A DNA stretch of 54,095 nt from JADKIH01 sp031367345 (GTDB lineage Bacteria > Bacteroidota > Bacteroidia > AKYH767-A > 2013-40CM-41-45), in assembly GCA_031367345.1 (NCBI GenBank), contig JANLPR010000171.1, positions 1-54,095 on the forward strand, read 5' to 3'. The position numbers and the translations under genes were made by a program. This document shows positions 9,147 through 17,990 of this stretch, piece by piece. The notes under the pieces are model-generated. The model was not told the origin of the DNA and searched no databases. It saw only the letters and a list, made by a program, of their open reading frames with translations. Position 1 is the stretch's first letter, and every line of letters starts with the position of its first letter.

Positions 9147-10463
9147 TTAGGAAGTCTTCAATTCTAAAGATTGAATTTTCTGAACGCGAAGTAACAAAAA
9201 GAGACCGATAAAGAAAAAGATAGCAAGAACAATTATACTGCTTCTCATACTTCCGGTTTGCTCATTGACAACACCAAATGCAAAAGTGCCAATTACGGTC
9301 CCAATTTTATCGCATACATCGTAGAAACTAAAATAGGAGGCATGGTCTATTGTTTCAGGGAGCATTTTTGAATAAGTTGATCGTGCAAGCGACTGAATAC
9401 CACCCATTACCAAGCCAACTAATGCTGCTAATCCCATGAACATAGTTTGTTCATCAACACCATATTTTTTATCACAGAAGAATGCTAAAACGCAAACAAA
9501 TATCCAAATAACAATTGCGATAGAAAGTGCTTTTAGGTTGCCGTATTTTTTAGAAAGACTGCTGAAAAGATATGCTCCGGCTATAGCTACAAATTGGATG
9601 ATCAATATTATTATGATCAAAATAGAAGAATCAAGTTTAAGTTCCGCTGATCCAAATAATGCTGCTGCATACATTACCGTTTGCACTCCCATATTGAAAA
9701 AGAAAAAGGATATGAGGTACGATTGTAGTTTACTTGATTCCCTTAACTCGTGCCAAACTTTTTTCAATTCAAGATAACCGTTAAAAATATAACGACCCTT
9801 TCTCGAACGTTCTGTTGGTTCGTCTTTTAAATATGAAAAAGTGTATTGAGCAAATCCGAACCACCATATACCCACAAGCACAAATGCTATTCGTGTAGCT
9901 CTATCTGCTGAAATTCCACCATACCACTGCGGAAAAAGAATCATAGTAAGAGAAAAAATAAGTAGAATAGAACTTCCAAGATAACCTAAGGCAAATCCTT
10001 TGGCACTAACTCTGTCTTGATCTTCAACTTCAGCAATCTCAGGCAGAAAAGCATTATAAAAAACAATACTTCCTGCAAAACCGATTGCTGCTAGTATTGA
10101 ACCTAGAATTCCAACCCATAAAGTATTTAGCGATTCAAAAAAGTAAAGCGACGAACAAGAAATAGCTCCCAATGTACTGAAGAAATACATGAATCGTTTT
10201 TTGCGACCACTGTAATCTGCGATAGATGAAAGTAAAGGATTGAGCAATGCAATAAATAAAAATGCCAATGAAATACAATACAATTGTAATGATTCACTAT
10301 TCCAATCAATCCCAAGAAAACGAACATTGTTGGATGTTCCAATAGTAGTTTTAGCATGAAAATAAATCGGAAAAAGGGCAGATGCTATTACAAGAGAGTA
10401 AGTCGAGTTTGCCCAATCGTACATAGCCCAGGCATTGATCGTCTTTTTGTCTCCTTTAATCAT
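9147..10463 (-). CDS. MFS transporter, UMF1 (Atg22-like) family
   Basis: A 438-aa inner-membrane protein with about 12 transmembrane segments. The N-terminal signature INAWAMYDWANSTYSLVI and the loop SSIADYSGRKKRFMYFF are typical of the UMF1 group (Atg22-related) of the major facilitator superfamily. Other hallmarks include YNAFLPEIAE and GLVMGGIQSLARSTYSKMLP. The substrate is not known for bacterial members. It begins 5 nt after the hemE stop, so the two are co-transcribed. Confidence 0.9.
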   Translation of the reverse strand: MIKGDKKTINAWAMYDWANSTYSLVIASALFPIYFHAKTTIGTSNNVRFLGIDWNSESLQLYCISLAFLFIALLNPLLSSIADYSGRKKRFMYFFSTLGAISCSSLYFFESLNTLWVGILGSILAAIGFAGSIVFYNAFLPEIAEVEDQDRVSAKGFALGYLGSSILLIFSLTMILFPQWYGGISADRATRIAFVLVGIWWFGFAQYTFSYLKDEPTERSRKGRYIFNGYLELKKVWHELRESSKLQSYLISFFFFNMGVQTVMYAAALFGSAELKLDSSILIIIILIIQFVAIAGAYLFSSLSKKYGNLKALSIAIVIWIFVCVLAFFCDKKYGVDEQTMFMGLAALVGLVMGGIQSLARSTYSKMLPETIDHASYFSFYDVCDKIGTVIGTFAFGVVNEQTGSMRSSIIVLAIFFFIGLFLLLRVQKIQSLELKTS

Positions 10464-10468
10464 TCGAT

Positions 10469-11494
10469 TTAAAATCTGTAGTTTTTAACTGTGTCAATAT
10501 ACAATTTTACTTTTTCCTTTTCAGTATCCGGGTAAAGTCCATGTCCCAAATTTGCAATATGCCTAAATGGACCAAAAGCTGCGAGCATTTTTTTTGTTTC
10601 AAGTACAATGGTTTCTTCGTCAGAATACAATAAACAGGGGTCCATATTCCCTTGAAGTGTTTTGTTTGATCCAATTATCTCTCTCGACTCTTTAATATCC
10701 ATGTTCCAATCTAAACCAATCACAGAACATGTTGTTGTAGAAAACTCTTTCCTCGCAAAATAAGCTCCCTTTGCAAAAATTATCACCGGAACTTCAGTAA
10801 TTGCTTCGGTAATCATTTTTAAATAGCGAAAAGAAAATTCTGAATATTGTGCTGGTGAAAGCACGCCAGCCCAACTATCAAAGACTTGTACAATATCAGC
10901 ACCGGCAGCAATCTGTCCTTTTAAGTAATTGATCGTACTCTTTGTGATTTTGTCTAACAAGCGATGAGCAAGCACAGGCTCGGTGTATAAAAACTTCTTT
11001 GCTTTACTGAATGTTTTACTGCCTTTTCCTTCGATCATATACGATAAAATAGTCCAAGGCGCACCTGCAAATCCGATAACTGGTACTTTGCCATTCAACT
11101 CTTTTTTAGTAATGCTTATGGCGTCTGTAGTATATCGAATATCTGTTGCCTCAGCAATCTTAAGTCGGTCAATGTCGGCAGATGATTGTATTGTTTTGTC
11201 AAACCATGGTCCAACACTTTCGACCATCTGATAAGGTAATCCCATTGCTTCGGGAATTACCAGTATATCTGAAAAAATGATTGCAGCATCTACTCCAAGA
11301 ATATCAACCGGTTGAATAGTGACTTCAGCAGCCAAATCAGGGGTTTCTACAAGCTGTTTAAAGCCCCCACATGATTCTCGTACAGCTCTGTATTCAGGCA
11401 ATATACGTCCTGCTTGACGCATTAACCAAATGGGAGTTCGTTCTGTTTTTTCACCGCGCGCAGCACGTAATAAAAGGTCGTTTGTTAATTTCAT
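10469..11494 (-). CDS. hemE: Uroporphyrinogen decarboxylase
   Basis: Cytosolic haem-pathway enzyme that converts uroporphyrinogen III to coproporphyrinogen III. The 341-aa protein has both signatures, PIWLMRQAGRILPEYR near the N-terminus and GFAGAPWTILSYMIEGKGSK. I chose the ATG at 11494; a longer frame using TTG at 11503 is open, but that codon lies inside the predicted -7 element TATTTTTG (11508-11501). The other haem genes are not in the window. It leads the operon with the UMF1 transporter and the Fe-S protein. Confidence 0.96.
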   Translation of the reverse strand: MKLTNDLLLRAARGEKTERTPIWLMRQAGRILPEYRAVRESCGGFKQLVETPDLAAEVTIQPVDILGVDAAIIFSDILVIPEAMGLPYQMVESVGPWFDKTIQSSADIDRLKIAEATDIRYTTDAISITKKELNGKVPVIGFAGAPWTILSYMIEGKGSKTFSKAKKFLYTEPVLAHRLLDKITKSTINYLKGQIAAGADIVQVFDSWAGVLSPAQYSEFSFRYLKMITEAITEVPVIIFAKGAYFARKEFSTTTCSVIGLDWNMDIKESREIIGSNKTLQGNMDPCLLYSDEETIVLETKKMLAAFGPFRHIANLGHGLYPDTEKEKVKLYIDTVKNYRF

Positions 11495-11500
11495 TGAGCG

Positions 11501-11508
11501 CAAAAATA
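11501..11508 (-). promoter_or_regulatory. Candidate -7 element of hemE
   Basis: TATTTTTG on the minus strand matches TAnnTTTG perfectly. With the G at -7 the start of transcription falls on the A of the hemE ATG (11494), predicting a leaderless mRNA. No TTG is found 17-23 nt upstream, so the promoter is weaker or atypical. Confidence 0.45.
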
Positions 11509-11611
11509 AAGATTTAAATGAAATTTATTGCTGGTATTTGTCATAATAAATTGTTGTGAATATTTTTCAATTGTGAAACAACTAAAGTATGGTTTGGTTC
11601 AAATAAACATT

Positions 11612-13405
11612 TCAAAAGTAGTTGACAATTCCAAAATGAATCTTTCCATTTCTAAAATAGATTGGATTATCAAATTGTTTTCCTAAAGCATAACTGATCG
11701 ACATAATTCCAATTTTTGTTTCAAAATTGATCCCCGTTCCAAACCCAAGTGGACTATCATGTAAATCGATGTTTCGACTCTTATTTGTATAGTATGCTGC
11801 ATTTATGAATGTAAATAAAAAGGAGTTTTGTTCAAGTATATACCGATACTCTATTTTTCCGGTAAAAAATTTATTTGCATAAATAGATTCTTCATCGAAT
11901 CCTCTAAGTGATTTCAATCCCCCAATTCGAAAAAGTTCATTCGAAAATAAATTATCATTGTATATTATTCCCGACCTGTTCCCGATATTCAACACGTTAT
12001 TTCCACCTAGCGAAAGGTAATAATCATCAATGATTGTTGCCTCGTACGTAACGCTATTAAGATTTAGATTTTCATACACTAGCGGATTCAATTCAGCATT
12101 TTTTTTAATGGTTCTATTTCCTGTGCTTCCTGTGAGCTCTACAGAAAAACCTTTTCTAGGATTTAATCTGTAATCGAGTTTCTCATAGTGAAACGTAACA
12201 CCATAACTTAACAAAGAAATGTCTGCATAAGGAGGTAGCGTGGTAGCGTTTTTCAAAGCGATTGTACTTTGCAAGTCGCTCGATTTGTCATTTACAAAAG
12301 CTTTCAAATAGTTATTTCCGGAAATAGAATATTGGATACCCAAGTTTTTAGTTACATCAATATATGTTGAGTCTTTTCTGTAAATTGAAATATTCCCATC
12401 AATTCCAAAAGGTGTGTTAAATAAAAAAGGATAAAGCACATGCACTTTAAAATCTTGCGATTTATTTGGCAACTGTTTCCAGTTCATTTCTATCACTTCT
12501 CCTCGCTCTAATGAGTTCTGAAGTTTTAGATGAACTTCGCCTGTTAAATTGAGCTTACCTGTGTTGTCATCCGGTAGAAACCCAATCACTCCATCAAACT
12601 GACTAGCCTTTTTATTGTCTAGGTAGAGGTAAAGTTTGGTTTGTGTTTGTGTAAAAAGTAATTGGTTGCCTTTTATTTCTTTTATAAATGCAAGCTCTTT
12701 AAGACGTGTTGAAATTCTTCTAAGCTTACTCTCATTATACAAATCGCCAGGCTTAATGTCTATGTAGTTGTAAATAAAAACCGGTGCAATTGTAGCATTG
12801 CCTTTAATAATTATGCTATCAATTCTAGTTAATTTTTTTTTGTCTAATTCTAATTCCGCTGAAAAACTATTTTGATTAATAACTATTTTGGAAAACTTTA
12901 CTGTCGCAAATGGGTAGCCGTTGTTTTCGAGATTTCTCAAAATGGTGCTCATCCAATTTGTCGTCTTTTCAAGATTTAACACCTGAGGTTTTTTTCGTTT
13001 ATCTTTTAGTCCTGTACCTGCTAAAAATGTTTCATCAACATTGCCTTTTTTAAGTTCGGCCCATTGATATTGACTTCCTAAAAATAGATAAACATTATAT
13101 GAAAATTTATTTTGAGTAACGCTATCAATCGAAGCCGATAAAAATCCATAGCTGAATAATTTGCTCTTAAAAGTTGAAAGGTCCTTTTGAAGAAGAAGCG
13201 TGTCGTTATATGTTTTTGTGGAATTAAAATTAGAGGCGAATTCGTGAAAAAGCTTTGTGTTAATTGTATCTGTGATAATTATTGTTGTCGGCAATCCTTT
13301 TTGAGCATAACTTGAAAAGGAGAAAAGCAGTACCAGCCAAAGTGAAATGTATGGCGAACAAATAAAATAAGAAATAGAACTAATTTTAGTTTTCAAGAAA
13401 ATCAA
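11612..13405 (-). CDS. BamA/TamA-like outer-membrane surface antigen protein (TTG start)
   Basis: A 597-aa outer-membrane protein with a signal peptide (hydrophobic LWLVLLFSFSSYAQ), POTRA-like repeats in the N-terminal half (for example IDSIIIKGNATIAPVFIYNYIDIKPGDLYNESKL) and a C-terminal 16-strand-type barrel of the Bac_surface_Ag family (GGLKSLRGFDEESIYANKFF, ending KIHFGIVNYF). It may insert or export outer-membrane proteins, but its place in the BAM or TAM machinery is unknown. No ATG precedes the signal peptide. The frame opens with TTG at 13405 or 13396, and a stop codon lies upstream. It overlaps the end of ung by 20 nt, suggesting translational coupling. Confidence 0.88.
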   Translation of the reverse strand: MIFLKTKISSISYFICSPYISLWLVLLFSFSSYAQKGLPTTIIITDTINTKLFHEFASNFNSTKTYNDTLLLQKDLSTFKSKLFSYGFLSASIDSVTQNKFSYNVYLFLGSQYQWAELKKGNVDETFLAGTGLKDKRKKPQVLNLEKTTNWMSTILRNLENNGYPFATVKFSKIVINQNSFSAELELDKKKLTRIDSIIIKGNATIAPVFIYNYIDIKPGDLYNESKLRRISTRLKELAFIKEIKGNQLLFTQTQTKLYLYLDNKKASQFDGVIGFLPDDNTGKLNLTGEVHLKLQNSLERGEVIEMNWKQLPNKSQDFKVHVLYPFLFNTPFGIDGNISIYRKDSTYIDVTKNLGIQYSISGNNYLKAFVNDKSSDLQSTIALKNATTLPPYADISLLSYGVTFHYEKLDYRLNPRKGFSVELTGSTGNRTIKKNAELNPLVYENLNLNSVTYEATIIDDYYLSLGGNNVLNIGNRSGIIYNDNLFSNELFRIGGLKSLRGFDEESIYANKFFTGKIEYRYILEQNSFLFTFINAAYYTNKSRNIDLHDSPLGFGTGINFETKIGIMSISYALGKQFDNPIYFRNGKIHFGIVNYF

Positions 13406-14132
13406 TTTTGTGTGAGAACGATTTTTCTACAAGCAAATTGTCTATATTTTCTTGTGTATTCCAGTTGATTGGTGTTTTATTTTGAAGATTTAATATTTCA
13501 TTGGTCTGAGAAAAATGTTTACAGCCTAAAAAACCTTTATATGCAGAAAAAGGAGAAGGATGGGCTGACAGAAGGATGTGATGCTTATTAGAATCGATCA
13601 GTTTTTCTTTATCCTGAGCATACTTTCCCCAAAGTAAAAAAACGAGTCCTGCTTTTCTCAACGACAATTGCTTTATTATTTCATCCGTAAAATGCTCCCA
13701 GCCTTTTTGCCGATGAGATCCAGGTTGATGTGCTCTCACAGATAAAATAGAATTTAATAAAAGGACACCTTGCTTTGCCCATTTTTCGAGACTGCCCGAA
13801 TCCGGCATTGGAATTTCTAGATCAGCCTTCAATTCTTTAAAAATATTCTTTAAAGATGGAGGTAGTTTTTGTCCTGCAGAAACAGAAAAAGAAAGCCCCT
13901 CTGCTTGGCCAATGTTATGATATGGATCTTGTCCAAGAATAATTACTTTAACTTTTTCAAAAGGCGTCATATTGAAAGCTGAAAATAATTTCTGTGCAGA
14001 AGGTAAAACGACTTCTCCATTTTTAACTTCATCATCCAAGAACTTGCTCAATGCAAGATAATATGGCTTATTAAATTCTTCTGCCATTATTTTTTGCCAA
14101 CTCTCGTTGATTTTTAAGTCTAAGATGCTCAT
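13386..14132 (-). CDS. ung: Uracil-DNA glycosylase
   Basis: Removes uracil from DNA at the start of base-excision repair. The 248-aa family 1 enzyme shows the water-activating aspartate in GQDPYHN (Asp69) and the catalytic histidine in HPSPFSAYKG (His191). The ATG at 14132 (MSILDLKINESW) is chosen over an in-frame upstream codon at 14189, which would add a hydrophobic tail foreign to the family. The stop overlaps the following outer-membrane protein gene by 20 nt. Confidence 0.96.
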   Translation of the reverse strand: MSILDLKINESWQKIMAEEFNKPYYLALSKFLDDEVKNGEVVLPSAQKLFSAFNMTPFEKVKVIILGQDPYHNIGQAEGLSFSVSAGQKLPPSLKNIFKELKADLEIPMPDSGSLEKWAKQGVLLLNSILSVRAHQPGSHRQKGWEHFTDEIIKQLSLRKAGLVFLLWGKYAQDKEKLIDSNKHHILLSAHPSPFSAYKGFLGCKHFSQTNEILNLQNKTPINWNTQENIDNLLVEKSFSHKIDFLEN

Positions 14133-14247
14133 CGTGGGTAAAATTAGGAAGAACAATTGTAAGAATCGGCTAAAAAGTGCAAAAATCAATACGGATTCGA
14201 TGCCTGAGAATGTTGAAAACTTATTTTATCTCTTTCCAGGATAATGG

Positions 14248-14255
14248 TACTTTTG
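14248..14255 (+). promoter_or_regulatory. Candidate -7 element of the small lipoprotein gene
   Basis: TACTTTTG is a perfect TAnnTTTG match 68 nt upstream of the ATG at 14323, predicting a leader of about 60 nt. No TTG at the right distance was found, so this is tentative. Confidence 0.35.
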
Positions 14256-14322
14256 CTGACCTTTAAAAAATGTAAAACAAGCTGGCGCATATTGCGTTAG
14301 AACTAGAAAGCAATAAAAAGAA

Positions 14323-14457
14323 ATGAAAAAATTAGCACGTATTTCCCTGGTTTTAGCAGCAGTAACCCTGTTGTTTGCGTCTTGCAAGTCCCACGAAAGA
14401 TGTCCTGCTTATGGACAAATTGGGAAACCGCGCCATCATTCTGAGATCCGCGGATAA
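14323..14457 (+). CDS. Small lipoprotein, 44 aa
   Basis: A short reading frame begins MKKLARISLVLAAVTLLF and continues ASCKSHERCPAYG, giving a lipoprotein signal peptide with lipobox FASC (Cys21) and only 24 mature residues, rich in charged residues and His, including a CPAY motif. The frame is bounded by its own candidate -7 element upstream and a strong terminator 25 nt downstream, as expected for a stand-alone transcript. Small CPAY lipoproteins are, to my recollection, common in Bacteroidota, but no function is known to me. Product size below the usual 50-60 aa cut-off means it is easily missed. Confidence 0.75.
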   Translation: MKKLARISLVLAAVTLLFASCKSHERCPAYGQIGKPRHHSEIRG

Positions 14458-14481
14458 TCCTGCAGATCCGACGAAATTTTA

Positions 14482-14510
14482 AGCGACTCGAATAACGGGT
14501 CGCTTTTTTT
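14482..14510 (+). terminator. Rho-independent terminator after the small lipoprotein
   Basis: AGCGACTCG (14482-14490) pairs with CGGGTCGCT (14496-14504), with one G-T wobble and a 5-nt loop, and is followed by a T-run. Confidence 0.85.
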
Positions 14511-14735
14511 GTTACCTCTTTTTTATCGTTCACTTTTGTTCTCATCCAAATACCTTTAGTTCAGCGTTCGATTTTCTAAAAGCTGTTGATGATAATTTTG
14601 AAGAGCAGAGCTTCCACAAGAAATTGGTGGGTAATTTTATTCGAACTGTGAAATATTTCTTTTGCATTCGTTCCTGTTTTTTTTAGATTTGCCTCCTACC
14701 CAAAAACCGTAAGGAAGAAGCAATCTCTGTTTTTT

Positions 14736-14763
14736 TTGTTTGATGTTTATGTAAATAGGTTTG
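14736..14763 (+). promoter_or_regulatory. Promoter of the MBOAT gene
   Basis: TTG (14736-14738), 17 nt spacer, TAGGTTTG (14756-14763): a perfect match to the Bacteroidota consensus. The predicted start near 14770 leaves a 10-nt leader before the ATG at 14780. Confidence 0.75.
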
Positions 14764-14779
14764 TAGCCCTGTTCCAATT

Positions 14780-16261
14780 ATGTTATTTAACTCGATTGAC
14801 TTTCTTATTTTTTTTAGTGTCGTAATACCACTCTATTTCATTTTGCCTTATCGATTTCGTGTACTAATGTTGCTTTTGGCAAGCTGCTATTTTTATATGT
14901 TTTTTGTTCCGATCTATATTGTCATTCTTTTTTCTACAATTGTAATAGATTATTTTGCAGGTATTTTGATCGAGAAATCTGAAGGTAAAAAGCGAAAAGC
15001 TTTTCTCCTTTTGAGTCTTATTGCGAACATAGGAATACTCAGCTATTTCAAATACTTTAATTTCCTGAATGAAAATCTGACGTCATTACTTCACTCATTA
15101 CATGTAAATAATACGATTCCAAATCTTTCGATTCTACTTCCGATTGGACTTTCATTTCACACCTTTCAAGCAATGAGTTATACAATTGAAGTTTACCGAG
15201 GGAAACAACAAAGTGAACGGAATTTTATTACCTACGCTTTATATGTTATGTTTTTTCCTCAATTGGTTGCCGGACCTATTGAACGGCCTCAAAATTTGCT
15301 TCATCAATTCAAAGAAAAACATACATTCGATTATTGCCGAGTAACATCAGGATTAAAATTGATGGCTTGGGGCCTGTTTAAAAAAGTCGTGATTGCTGAT
15401 AGATTGTCATCTATGGTTGGTTTTGTTTATGATAATCCAACTATTTTCAATGGACTTCCAATTGTTTTAAGTACAATTTTCTTTTCCATTCAAATCTATT
15501 GCGATTTCTCAGGATACAGTGATATTGCAATTGGTTCTGCTCGAATTATGGGAATCGATCTAATGAAAAATTTTGATCGCCCCTATGCTTCACGTTCTAT
15601 ACCTGAATTCTGGCGACGCTGGCATATTTCTTTGTCAACCTGGTTCAAAGACTATTTGTACATTCCTCTAGGTGGAAATAAGAGAAAGAGGGGAAGAGTT
15701 TTCCTCAACTTGATGATTGTTTTTTTAATAAGCGGTTTGTGGCATGGTGCAAGTTGGAATTTTATTATTTGGGGAGCAATACATGGCTCACTCATAATTT
15801 TGTATATGATCTTTTCCGGTTTATTTAAATCGAAAAACGAGAAAGTGATTAATTGGGTTCAACGGTTTTTTAAGAACGCAATTTCAATAGTAATTGTATT
15901 TTGTTTAACAAGTATTGCTTGGATCTTTTTCCGAGCAAGGACTTTTGATGATGCCAAATATTTACTCAATCATCTTCCAAGAGACTTTTCAGGGCAATTG
16001 ATTAGGATGAAGACTTTCACACTGGACGAATGGATTTCTCATGTTTATCTGGGCACAAGCAGAGTGAATTTTATAATAGCAGTTTCAGGAATTATTGTTC
16101 TACTTCTAATTGAATACTTTCAAGCGAAGTTTAATTTGGTTCGTCGTATATCCTCTTCAATTCCGGTTGTCCGATTCAGCGCCTATGCAATATTATTATT
16201 GGTGATTCTCTATTTTGGAGTATTTGACAAAAATATCCAGTTTATATATTTCCAATTTTAA
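14780..16261 (+). CDS. MBOAT-family O-acyltransferase (AlgI/DltB-like)
   Basis: A 493-aa polytopic inner-membrane protein of the membrane-bound O-acyltransferase family. The core blocks are present: GPIERPQNLLHQF (from about residue 165), QIYCDFSGYSDIAIG, the conserved WRRWHISLSTWFKDYLYIPLGG (His282) and the active-site histidine in SGLWHGASWNF (His322). AlgI-type members pass acyl groups across the membrane to a periplasmic acceptor, together with an SGNH-type partner. The next gene, 12 nt downstream, is a good candidate for that partner. The acceptor polysaccharide is unknown. Expression probably depends on the promoter at 14736-14763. Confidence 0.95.
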   Translation: MLFNSIDFLIFFSVVIPLYFILPYRFRVLMLLLASCYFYMFFVPIYIVILFSTIVIDYFAGILIEKSEGKKRKAFLLLSLIANIGILSYFKYFNFLNENLTSLLHSLHVNNTIPNLSILLPIGLSFHTFQAMSYTIEVYRGKQQSERNFITYALYVMFFPQLVAGPIERPQNLLHQFKEKHTFDYCRVTSGLKLMAWGLFKKVVIADRLSSMVGFVYDNPTIFNGLPIVLSTIFFSIQIYCDFSGYSDIAIGSARIMGIDLMKNFDRPYASRSIPEFWRRWHISLSTWFKDYLYIPLGGNKRKRGRVFLNLMIVFLISGLWHGASWNFIIWGAIHGSLIILYMIFSGLFKSKNEKVINWVQRFFKNAISIVIVFCLTSIAWIFFRARTFDDAKYLLNHLPRDFSGQLIRMKTFTLDEWISHVYLGTSRVNFIIAVSGIIVLLLIEYFQAKFNLVRRISSSIPVVRFSAYAILLLVILYFGVFDKNIQFIYFQF

Positions 16262-16273
16262 TTTAAGATAGCG

Positions 16274-17302
16274 ATGCGTAAATTTTTCATAAATATATTT
16301 ATTGTAATAGGAATCACCTTGATTGGTTTTTCGCCTATACTTTATTTTAATTTATGTGAAGACCCTTATTCAATTTTCAGAACAGATTTTAGTAAAGTAA
16401 GGATAGAGCCGAATAATCATTTTATAAAAATGCGGTATATCTTAAATGATAAGACGAAATTTGACTCTTTTATTTTTGGAAGTTCTAGAGCGAATAATGT
16501 AAAGCCTCAGCAATTCAAGAATGGAAATTATTTTAATATGTACTATTCACTTGGAATACCGGAAGAGCATCTGGAAGATATTCGAATGATGATCAAACAT
16601 AAAATACAAATAAAAAACATTCTGATTCTACTTGATTTCACATCTTATTCGACGAGTACTAAAGGTCGAGAAAATGATTTGCTTAGGCGACATTACTCGG
16701 ACGAAAAAATGGTTTTATTGAAAAAGTATATTAAATATGCATTCGTTATTCCTGATTGGGATTTTGTTGATCAATATTTCCAGCAAAATGTAGACTCTTT
16801 TTATAAGAACACTTATAAAAGTGGTACTGCGGAAAATGAAATCAAAGAAAATTATATTGAAAAGAACAAAGTTGAACATATTAATTCGTCGATTTTCAAT
16901 GAGCCAATTGTCAGCTGGGAGAGCCATGTGCTAGAAACAGTTGCTACATTAGATACAATAAAGAAACTCTGTGAAGCAAATCATATTTCGTTGACTTTAG
17001 CGATGAATCCAATTCATAAGACGACTTATTTGGCAAATAGTCCAGGGGATTATTTTGCATTTTTAAAGAGACTATCAGAGATAAGTTCATTTTATGATTT
17101 CAGTGGATTGAACAGAATAACAACAAATAATTATTTTTATTATGAGACATCTCATTTTCGGCCAATGATTGGGAATGCTATGGCTAATTTTATTCAATAC
17201 GGAAAACACATAGATACGATTCCGGAATTTGGTATATATATAACTAAAAACAATATAGACGAAAGAATTAATTTTCTTCAAAGCCAACTTCCACAAAAGT
17301 AA
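16274..17302 (+). CDS. Membrane-anchored SGNH-like partner of the MBOAT acyltransferase
   Basis: A 342-aa protein with one N-terminal membrane anchor (residues 4-26) and a periplasmic domain. The block FIFGSSRANNV (Ser70/Ser71) looks like the nucleophile block of SGNH esterases and of DltD/AlgJ-type acyl-transfer proteins, and the C-terminal YYETSHFRP (Glu291, His294) sits where the usual DxxH block would be, with Glu in place of Asp. Its position 12 nt after the MBOAT gene supports a joint role in acylating a surface polymer. The family name is uncertain because similarity lies mainly in these short motifs. Confidence 0.65.
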   Translation: MRKFFINIFIVIGITLIGFSPILYFNLCEDPYSIFRTDFSKVRIEPNNHFIKMRYILNDKTKFDSFIFGSSRANNVKPQQFKNGNYFNMYYSLGIPEEHLEDIRMMIKHKIQIKNILILLDFTSYSTSTKGRENDLLRRHYSDEKMVLLKKYIKYAFVIPDWDFVDQYFQQNVDSFYKNTYKSGTAENEIKENYIEKNKVEHINSSIFNEPIVSWESHVLETVATLDTIKKLCEANHISLTLAMNPIHKTTYLANSPGDYFAFLKRLSEISSFYDFSGLNRITTNNYFYYETSHFRPMIGNAMANFIQYGKHIDTIPEFGIYITKNNIDERINFLQSQLPQK

Positions 17303-17348
17303 TTAGCGTTAATTCAACTTTCAAAAAGTGTTTTTTGTACATTTGAAA

Positions 17349-17768
17349 ATGGAAACAATTAGAACAAAATATTTAGGAGAGTTAAGAGCTCAGTCAGAAC
17401 ATGTGAAGTCAGGTGTCATGATTATGTCTGATGCTCCAATCGATAATCATGGAAAGGGAGAATCTTTTTCTCCAACAGATCTCTTGGCTACATCGCTCGG
17501 AACATGCATGATGACAGTAATGGGCATTGGTGCTCAAACTCACAGTATCCTATACGAAAAAGTAAGTTGCAAAGTCACTAAAATTATGGCAGCTAATCCA
17601 CGACGAGTAAGCGAAGTAATTGTAGAATTCAATATGGGTGAGCACCTTTATTCTCAAAAAGAAAAGATGATTTTAGTAAATACCGCCAAGACATGTCCTG
17701 TAAGTCTTAGTTTGCATCCTGATTTAAAACAAATAGTTTCGTTTCAATTTATTGATGAGTTGATTTGA
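17349..17768 (+). CDS. OsmC-family protein
   Basis: A 139-aa cytosolic protein of the OsmC/Ohr family. Conserved features are the N-terminal strand region METIRTKYLGELRA, the helix with the first cysteine (FSPTDLLATSLGTCMMTVMG) and the second cysteine region KTCPVSLSLHPDL. Some relatives are thiol peroxidases that reduce organic hydroperoxides. Whether this one is active is not shown. The ATG at 17349 is chosen over an in-frame GTG at 17328. A TACATTTG lies 4 nt before the start. Confidence 0.9.
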   Translation: METIRTKYLGELRAQSEHVKSGVMIMSDAPIDNHGKGESFSPTDLLATSLGTCMMTVMGIGAQTHSILYEKVSCKVTKIMAANPRRVSEVIVEFNMGEHLYSQKEKMILVNTAKTCPVSLSLHPDLKQIVSFQFIDELI

Positions 17769-17941
17769 ACATTCAATTTCATTATTCAATTTTAACTGGT
17801 AAAGTTGTGAACGGTATGAAAAAGTGACAAAACAAGTTTTTTTTGAATACATAAATTTATTAAATTTCTGAAAATATAATTTATAGAATTGAGGAATAGT
17901 TTAATCGCTATTTTTAAAAAATAGTCTAAAAGACATCAATT

Positions 17942-17973
17942 CCATTGCCGTTGACTTCAGGCAACGGCAATGG
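17942..17973 (+). other. 12-bp perfect hairpin upstream of a lipoprotein gene
   Basis: CCATTGCCGTTG (17942-17953) pairs fully with CAACGGCAATGG (17962-17973) around an 8-nt loop. There is no T-run after it, so it is not a standard terminator. It ends 17 nt before the ATG at 17991 and could lie in the leader of that mRNA. Confidence 0.6.
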
Positions 17974-17990
17974 TGTCAGATTTCTATCCG

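Noticed and set aside
9436..9777. Plus-strand frame opposite the UMF1 transporter
   Set aside because: Antisense shadow of a clear transporter gene with no domain of its own.
14303..14545. Minus-strand frame opposite the small lipoprotein and its terminator
   Set aside because: Its sequence spans the terminator hairpin and is low in plausibility; the plus-strand lipoprotein with signal peptide explains the region better.
17338..17345. TACATTTG as promoter of the OsmC gene
   Set aside because: It would place the transcript start inside the start codon, and no TTG partner is in range; likely chance.
17771..17800. Another heptad array (ATTCAAT...ATTCAAT)
   Set aside because: The repeat distance is 13, not 14, so it does not keep the 7-bp register.
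17942..17973. Rho-independent terminator after the OsmC gene
   Set aside because: The hairpin has no T-run on either side and lies 174 nt beyond the OsmC stop.
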